A stretch of 64,000 bases of DNA from Bacteroidaceae bacterium (GTDB taxonomy: Bacteria; Bacteroidota; Bacteroidia; Bacteroidales; Bacteroidaceae), in contig JAFXTC010000045.1 of assembly GCA_017525235.1 (NCBI GenBank), positions 1-64,000 on the forward strand. The letters are read 5' to 3'. The notes beneath the pieces are model-generated. The model did no database searches. It was not told the DNA's origin and saw nothing but the letters and a program-made list of their open reading frames with translations. Position numbers and translations under genes: made by a program. Positions within the stretch are counted from its first letter, which is position 1. Every line of letters begins with the position of its first letter. Below are positions 58,832 to 64,000 of this stretch, one piece after another.

Positions 58832-60427
58832 ATGAGAAAGAGTCTTATTCTGATTCTTGTCCTGTGGTGCGTAATAGGGCAAGGAGTATGGGCACAGGCA
58901 CCTGAAGCATCTGCCAAACTGGAACCATATATAACACTGAGCAACAGACAGGTATATAAGTTCAACTACCCATCAATCAGCGCAACGGGTGAACCCATCG
59001 TGCTCTCGTCGTTGTTGGCATGCTGGACACCAAGTAACCCAGAGGAGGGAGCGGCCATTGAATCTGTGCACATGTACAGCCACTATACGGTCTCGGCCAA
59101 CTCGCAGTGCCCCACCAGCGCTACGGCAGTGACGGCTGACTTTGTCGTGCTGTCTATCCTGTTCGAAGGTGCTGAAGAGGACGAGAGGAATCCCTTTATG
59201 AGCGTTGTCAAACGCAGCATCGTGATAATGCCCGATTACGAGGGCTATGGCGTGTCAGTCGACAGGACACATCCCTATCTGATGCAGTCGGTAACGGCTC
59301 GGCAGGTGGTGGATGCCGTCACCTACGGCTTGCAGCTCTACGAGAAGCTGAACGGAGCCAACAACACGCTGCCGCTGAAGGACGATTGGCGCAGCTTCAG
59401 CGTCGGCTATTCGCAAGGCGGTGCTGCGGCCCTGGCTGTACAACGATATATCGAACAGAACAACCTGAGCGACCAGCTACACTTCCGCGGAACAATCTGC
59501 GGCGACGGTCCCTACGACCTAATAGCAACCGTGCGATACTACATAGAGGATAACGGCACAAGCTATGGCATGACTACGGCTCACCGCGAGGGGCAGGCAA
59601 CCCTGCCCGTTGTGCTGCCTATGATTATGAATGGCATGATTGCAGGCAACTCTTACATGTCGGGCCACACGCTGAACGACTACTTCACGCAATCTTTCCT
59701 CGACACGGGTGTCATGGAATGGCTGGAGGGTAAAAACATGAGCAATGACGACATCAACAACGCCTGGCTGAAGCAAATGGACAAGGGGACTGTGACCATC
59801 GGGGGGAAGACCTACAAGGCTCCGGAGAACATGAACGAGATGTTCTTCAAGCAAGAGGTGCCGGGCATGATGTGGGGCACGGAGACGGTGGCGTGGGCCA
59901 ACCTCGACAAGATCTTCGCTCCCGGTTTCTACGACTACATGAAGAACCCTGCCAGCTACGAGAGCACTCCTGCCGTTACGGGAGATGCCTACGAAGATAT
60001 GCGCTATGCCCTCGAGTCGAACAATGTCTGCACGGGCTGGCAACCGCAGCACCGCATATACTTTGTGCACTCGAAGGGCGACATGATTGTGCCCTATGGC
60101 AACTACCTCTCGTTCTGCGATGCCCATCCCAACGGCAAAGATAATCTTTACCGTATAGACGATACCTATACCGACAGCGACCACCTGAAAGCCGGCAGTC
60201 TGTTCATGATGAAGATTGCCATTGATTTTATCAGTTATTTCGAATGGATTGACGCTGCACTGCCCACAGGCATTCAAATGGCTCAGGGTTCAGGGGATAA
60301 GGTTCAAGGTGATGATGCATGGTACGACCTGCAAGGAAGAAAAATTGATTCTTCATTCTTCACTCTTCATTCTTCATTTAATAAGCGGGGATTGTACATC
60401 CATAACGGGAAGAAAGTGGTTTATTAA
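58832..60427 (+). CDS. secreted alpha/beta hydrolase (lipase/esterase type)
   Basis: A 531-residue exported protein (signal MRKSLILILVLWCVIGQGVWAQ). The nucleophile elbow is GYSQGG (S194). The upstream segment IVIMPDYEGYGVSVDRTHPY forms the oxyanion region, and DMIVPYG with DSDHLKAGSLFM near the C-terminus supplies a likely Asp/His pair. It resembles the secretory lipase/prolyl-peptidase-like hydrolases of Bacteroidota. The last 40 residues (WYDLQGRKIDSS, then RGLYIHNGKKVVY) are a short sorting-type tail interrupted by residues encoded by a word repeat. The GC content is visibly higher than in neighbouring genes. A perfect terminator follows at 60581. Confidence 0.75.
   Translation: MRKSLILILVLWCVIGQGVWAQAPEASAKLEPYITLSNRQVYKFNYPSISATGEPIVLSSLLACWTPSNPEEGAAIESVHMYSHYTVSANSQCPTSATAVTADFVVLSILFEGAEEDERNPFMSVVKRSIVIMPDYEGYGVSVDRTHPYLMQSVTARQVVDAVTYGLQLYEKLNGANNTLPLKDDWRSFSVGYSQGGAAALAVQRYIEQNNLSDQLHFRGTICGDGPYDLIATVRYYIEDNGTSYGMTTAHREGQATLPVVLPMIMNGMIAGNSYMSGHTLNDYFTQSFLDTGVMEWLEGKNMSNDDINNAWLKQMDKGTVTIGGKTYKAPENMNEMFFKQEVPGMMWGTETVAWANLDKIFAPGFYDYMKNPASYESTPAVTGDAYEDMRYALESNNVCTGWQPQHRIYFVHSKGDMIVPYGNYLSFCDAHPNGKDNLYRIDDTYTDSDHLKAGSLFMMKIAIDFISYFEWIDAALPTGIQMAQGSGDKVQGDDAWYDLQGRKIDSSFFTLHSSFNKRGLYIHNGKKVVY
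60348..60378. repeat. in-frame word repeat in the hydrolase tail
   Basis: Tandem ATTCTTCATTCTTCACTC and TTCATTCTTCATT words encode the residues SFFTLHSSF between the two halves of the C-terminal tail motif. They are the same words as at 26699. Confidence 0.55.
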
Positions 60428-60580
60428 ATGTTAAAATCACCACGTATCGTCCCAGATGTTACTGGATTCCTTGGTACTGCAACTTTACTACCACTATTGT
60501 GGGCTGTATGTATGTCATTTTCATATTTAAATTGAAAATTAGACTTTAGGCTATAGCCCTTGGACGTTAGACAATAGTAA

Positions 60581-60619
60581 ACGGGGACGTGTCAATAACT
60601 AACACATCCCCGTTTTTTT
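60581..60619 (+). terminator. intrinsic terminator
   Basis: ACGGGGACGTGT (60581-60592) pairs with ACACATCCCCGT (60602-60613), one mismatch, followed by a run of seven Ts. It could also insulate the convergent minus-strand gene. Confidence 0.85.
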
Positions 60620-60661
60620 GCGATGCAATCACATAACCTATTTCAGTATTTTCTCGGCAGA

Positions 60662-63634
60662 TTATTCCTCTACGATGTTCTCAACGTCATTCCACACCTC
60701 GTCATGAGTGTATGCCTCTTTGCAGCCATAGGGAACATAGAGGACACGATGGTTGGTTTCTATGTCAAAGATTAATTTATTATCAGTATAAGGCGGCGTG
60801 GTGGCCTTGATGTGTACTTCTCTTAGGGAAGGACATTCTGTGTAATTTGACCATCCGAGATATGTCAGCGTACTGGGCAGATAGGCTTTTGTTAAGTTTT
60901 TACAAGCTCTAAATGCTTCGCATTCAATGCTCTTAACGCCTTCAGGTACATGAACTTCGGTAATACCAGTTATATCATGGCAGCACCACCCAAGGGAAGT
61001 CACTTTCAAGTGGCCGACATTGGCGGGGATGTTCAGCACGCCCTGGAAGTTGTTTGGCACACTTTCCAATTCCACTTCTTCATTCTCCTTTGTCACCTTG
61101 AAGGTCAGCCCATAACCCTCCACCTGTTGCTTAATTCGCAAGTTCTGAGGGTTTTTCGTACCTTCTTTCACAATGTTTCCAAAGTCATCCCATACTGGGG
61201 TACATGCGTAAGCATCTTCGCAGCCCTCTGGCACATAAAGAACAACTTTACGGCCATCGAATGCATTCCATCCTCCCATGGCTGGCGGTGTGGTTGCTTT
61301 GAGGTGTACCTCAATCAGGTTGTTCAATTTGTAAAAGGCATAGTCGCTGATGGAGGTAACTGTTTTAGGGATGACAATACTAATGATACCCGTGTTGTTG
61401 GCTGCGCATCCGTAGCCAAGTCCAGTCACAGTTAATAGACCATTATTTATATATTCCGGAATGACCAGTTCGCCCTTGAAATCACTGGGTACACTGATTA
61501 GCTCCACCTCGAGGTCTGTCTTTGTAACTTTGAAGGTCAGGTCATAACCGTTGACTGTCTCAGTGAAGATGTCGCCCTTATTGTATTTGTTTTCAAGATC
61601 GAGAATAAAGCTTTCAATGATGTCTGTGTCATCAGCGGGCTTCAGTACGAATTCAATCTGTCCGCCGAAACCGGAAGCTTTCATGGATTGCTTGTTGGCG
61701 CGAATTCGGTTCTTGAAGGTCTGGAATAGGAGGCGAGCATTGTCGGAGCCGTTCTTCGTTGCCTCAGAGGTGCTGAAAGTTTCACCCCAGCATATATTTT
61801 CCTTATCTTCTGAGCCTGAGCCATATTTGTTGTTGATATACTCGCGCAAAGCTTTAGAATCATTTATATTGCCCTGCACACTGCCGTAATTGTAGATATC
61901 GTTGCTCCAAGTATATTTATAGCGGTTGGGGGTGTTGAGTACAAACGAAATGTCGATTGAGCTCTGACTGTTTTCAATGACATGACTATCCCACTTCCAA
62001 TCATGCAACTTCACGGTTGCAGCCTTCACACAGAAATAGCTTTTCAGCTTATATGTACCCTGTGGATTCTGTACTTTCCAAATGACGTTCTCGCTAGTTG
62101 TACAAGTGCTTGTGAGATTCTTTTTGTCTTTCATTTCACCTATGTCATTCATACTTCCCGGTTCGTATCCCTTGTGTATCCAGAGAACTGTGCGATTCTC
62201 ATCATTACCTTCATTACACTCTGTCTCCATGTCACTGACATTCCATGACGTACTATTACTCCACGTCCAGCTATGGCTATATGAGATGTTATAGTTTCCA
62301 CCTACTGTCAGCCCAGCTCTAGCTCCATAATTAGCACCTATAGAGATTCCTTCTGAGAAACCGTCCGAGCCACCAATAGTCGTACTGCCAGAAGTACTAC
62401 CAATTTTGTTTATGGGACTCGCAAACATGGTGTATTTTGTGCCTTTACCTTCAAGTCCCATATTTGTGTATATCTGAGTCATCCAGGCGCCACTGGCTAA
62501 ATTAAAGCCACCGTCATTGGTTCTTACATACCAGCCATTGCGATATATCTCATTGTTCAACACCGTAATTTGCTGGCATACCTGATAATACTCAATGTTG
62601 CTGCCAGAATTGGAGGCATCGAATTGGTAGGCACTATAGACCTGATGATTGATTTTGATAGCTCCGTAGGCAGTTCGCTCTCCATAGCTATCCCGTCTTG
62701 GGTACTTATAATCAAGCACGGTTTCGTGCTGCTGTGCATTCATCAGATCTGAGATTTTGGTAGGCGTCTCCTCGGCACGGGTAATGGCACGGCGGAAGTT
62801 TTCCATACCAGCACGTGACTCTGAGTCCTCCTTGCCTTGGCGGTTAATCCAGTCGGTCACGGCATCGGCCTTCTGTCCCCATTGGTATGCTGTCTCAGGC
62901 TGGGCAGGAGGAATGATTATGCCCTCAATGGTGTCGGGCTTGTTCACAGCAGCGTTCATCACATACAGCTCGTTACCCTGGCAGAAGCCGTAAGCATCCA
63001 GCATGATAGCGTTCTGCTCCTCATCAGGCCATTGGTCGATGTGTGCCCAGTCTCTTTCTGTCACCTCGCCTGGTGCGGAATGGTTAGCACGGTACATCTG
63101 GTAGGCGTTGCGCACAGCGTTAGCCAGCACTTCGCGCTCGATGCTGACGTGCTTGGAGTCGTAATTACCCAAATCAAGTTCCTCACCGTTCATCTCTGCC
63201 TTCAAGGCAAGCGCTGCCAGAACATAGTTCACAGTGAAACGGTAGAAGTTGCGGTAAGAACATTGTGTCACCACCACAGCAGCATCGCCATCCCACGTGC
63301 GGCGCACCATCTCCTTCCAATTCTCTATGCCAATACCCAGTTCATCGTTTTTAGATGGGTCGATGACATAGACCTCGGCCATGAACGGTGCAGTCTCGCT
63401 GCCCTTCAGGCGTCGACATACAGCTTCGCCAATTCCCTCGCTGGGCACACCGTAAAGCACATAGCTCTTATCGGTAGTCACGTCCACAGCGTCCTCGGTG
63501 GGTTCTTCCGTAGACTGCTCAGCGGGTTTCACAGGGTTGTCAATGCTGTCATCCTTGCACGACGTCATACACAGTGGCAAGCACATCACGAGGGCGGCTG
63601 CCTTCGCCCATTGGTACAATCTTTTCGTTTTCAT
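60662..63634 (-). CDS. surface lipoprotein: possible leukocidin-like pore-forming region plus two BspA-like LRR modules
   Basis: A 990-residue lipoprotein. The signal MKTKRLYQWAKAAALVMCLP ends at the lipobox CMTSCKDD, where acidic residues after the Cys resemble surface-export signals. Residues about 45-300 are an unfamiliar domain. Residues about 310-600 look like a leukocidin/hemolysin-type beta domain: YGAIKINHQVYSAYQFDAS, and a Gly/Ser-rich amphipathic stretch near 427-463 (ISIGANYGARAGLTVGGNYN, SYSHSWTWSNSTSW), like a membrane-inserting stem, then TVLWIHKGYEPGSM. From about 692 and 837 come two LRR_5 modules (IVIPKTVTSISDYAFYKLNN; EVHIKATTPP twice; VLYVPEGCEDAY). The LRRs are clear; the toxin resemblance is by eye and uncertain. 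Confidence 0.6.
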   Translation of the reverse strand: MKTKRLYQWAKAAALVMCLPLCMTSCKDDSIDNPVKPAEQSTEEPTEDAVDVTTDKSYVLYGVPSEGIGEAVCRRLKGSETAPFMAEVYVIDPSKNDELGIGIENWKEMVRRTWDGDAAVVVTQCSYRNFYRFTVNYVLAALALKAEMNGEELDLGNYDSKHVSIEREVLANAVRNAYQMYRANHSAPGEVTERDWAHIDQWPDEEQNAIMLDAYGFCQGNELYVMNAAVNKPDTIEGIIIPPAQPETAYQWGQKADAVTDWINRQGKEDSESRAGMENFRRAITRAEETPTKISDLMNAQQHETVLDYKYPRRDSYGERTAYGAIKINHQVYSAYQFDASNSGSNIEYYQVCQQITVLNNEIYRNGWYVRTNDGGFNLASGAWMTQIYTNMGLEGKGTKYTMFASPINKIGSTSGSTTIGGSDGFSEGISIGANYGARAGLTVGGNYNISYSHSWTWSNSTSWNVSDMETECNEGNDENRTVLWIHKGYEPGSMNDIGEMKDKKNLTSTCTTSENVIWKVQNPQGTYKLKSYFCVKAATVKLHDWKWDSHVIENSQSSIDISFVLNTPNRYKYTWSNDIYNYGSVQGNINDSKALREYINNKYGSGSEDKENICWGETFSTSEATKNGSDNARLLFQTFKNRIRANKQSMKASGFGGQIEFVLKPADDTDIIESFILDLENKYNKGDIFTETVNGYDLTFKVTKTDLEVELISVPSDFKGELVIPEYINNGLLTVTGLGYGCAANNTGIISIVIPKTVTSISDYAFYKLNNLIEVHLKATTPPAMGGWNAFDGRKVVLYVPEGCEDAYACTPVWDDFGNIVKEGTKNPQNLRIKQQVEGYGLTFKVTKENEEVELESVPNNFQGVLNIPANVGHLKVTSLGWCCHDITGITEVHVPEGVKSIECEAFRACKNLTKAYLPSTLTYLGWSNYTECPSLREVHIKATTPPYTDNKLIFDIETNHRVLYVPYGCKEAYTHDEVWNDVENIVEE

Positions 63635-63829
63635 TACTACGACCTTAAAGTTGAACTATTGTGTTTTTGTTTGTTTTTCGACCACAAAGCAATAACAAAA
63701 TTCTGAAAGGCAGACAAAAGGGTGTGTTGCAATATCGAAAAATGATGTTGCAAAAATGAAATGCACAGAAAAACAAGACGTTACGCTAACGTGCGTTCTA
63801 CCTATAAAAAATGATTTTACGACCTTTTT

Positions 63830-64000
63830 TTACGAAAGGGAGGCAATAAAGTCGGTAGGAGAGCTGCCTACAAACTTAACGAAATTGCGATAAGCTGTAT
63901 GGCGACTACGGAATCCTACATCGAAATATAGGTGTTTGTGGTCTTGCAAAGGATTGAGGCGCAACTGAGCGGCCATATAGTTGATGCGCTTCTCGTTCAT
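63830..64000 (-). CDS. AraC-family transcriptional regulator, C-terminal part
   Basis: The last 56 codons of a gene that enters from beyond the window edge. The segment INYMAAQLRLNPLQDHKHLY followed by FDVGFRSRHTAYRNFVKFVG and SSPTDF is the second helix-turn-helix of an AraC/XylS regulator (GFRSRxTxYRxFK and SPxxF). The ATG at the window edge is probably internal. A TAA at 63830-63832 ends it, followed on the minus strand by a T-poor, A-rich stretch. The 195-base gap to the lipoprotein gene at 63634 contains no further gene. Confidence 0.75.
   Translation of the reverse strand: MNEKRINYMAAQLRLNPLQDHKHLYFDVGFRSRHTAYRNFVKFVGSSPTDFIASLS

Noticed and set aside
59519..60277. Minus-strand frame of 252 codons opposite the secreted hydrolase
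   Set aside because: It lies wholly within a gene with a signal peptide and GYSQGG motif. The higher GC of that gene explains the long antisense frame.
62837..63706. Plus-strand frame of 289 codons opposite the 990-residue lipoprotein
   Set aside because: It is antisense to the lipoprotein gene, extends past its start, and shows no recognisable domain.

Overview
The window reads as chromosomal DNA of a Bacteroidota bacterium, most likely Prevotella or a close relative. The evidence is the promoter signature (TTTG, 18-20 bases, TAnnTTTG) seen repeatedly upstream of genes, abundant signal-peptide proteins with short C-terminal tails of the type GQR...KGI.I.NGKK, GH97/GH130/GH2 glycosidases, BspA-like leucine-rich repeats, and a menaquinone gene. 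No rRNA, tRNA, CRISPR array, prophage or transposase was recognised. Genes are assigned from protein motifs and family resemblance read by eye; no database search was run.

Layout. 1-558: gene debris (a dinD-like fragment abutting the tail of an exported protein). 648-12983: a long plus-strand run of housekeeping genes: rlmI, a nucleoside-permease-like MFS protein, rsmE, a membrane-anchored DUF4836-like protein, an ABC ATPase/permease pair, a three-domain kinase/RapZ-C/nucleotidyltransferase fusion that looks like a MurNAc-recycling enzyme, and mfd. 13076-15197: an exported beta-barrel-like protein and an exported serine hydrolase. 15213-21224 (minus): flavodoxin lipoprotein, DUF1846, TlpA-like thiol protein, GH97 glycosidase. 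21408-27942: AMP-ligase/ACP/PlsC fusion, a PurF homologue without the glutaminase cysteine, serine deaminase, acyltransferase. 27943-28461: a gene-free, highly structured regulatory region with a concentric 168-bp palindrome and four 22-bp iterons. 28462-32246 (plus): HI0933-type flavoprotein, LolA-like exported protein, menA, BASS-like transporter. 32412-34705 (minus): rubrerythrin and a HerA-like ATPase.

34776-57696 is mostly minus strand and is dominated by exported proteins: two very large multi-domain proteins with nearly identical C-terminal tails, an SGNH hydrolase with LamG-like domains, a GH2 enzyme, a GH78-derived protein that has lost most of its catalytic domain, an (alpha/alpha)6 glycosidase-like protein, a GH130 enzyme, a coiled-coil protein and a Sel1-repeat lipoprotein. 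Two WYL-type regulators sit inside these groups, one overlapping its glycosidase by ATGA. No SusC/SusD pair is present, so these are not canonical polysaccharide utilization loci. Between them (49.5-50.8 kb) lie Fur-family, histone H1-like and BlaI-like small regulators, each with a clear promoter. 57.0-64.0 kb holds repeat-rich small exported proteins, a secreted alpha/beta hydrolase, a 990-residue lipoprotein combining a possible leukocidin-like pore-forming region with two BspA-like LRR modules, and the end of an AraC-family regulator.

A theme across the window is short 'word' repeats (for example GTTGAAAATTGAAA, CTAACCGCTAACC, CTACTAAA, TTCATTCTTCACT) and GC-rich mini-palindromes in intergenic gaps. 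They occasionally lie inside genes, including two places in mfd. The best candidates for new biology are the MurNAc-recycling fusion, the leukocidin-like/LRR lipoprotein, the iteron and palindrome region at 28 kb, the catalytic-domain-less GH78 protein and the word-repeat families.
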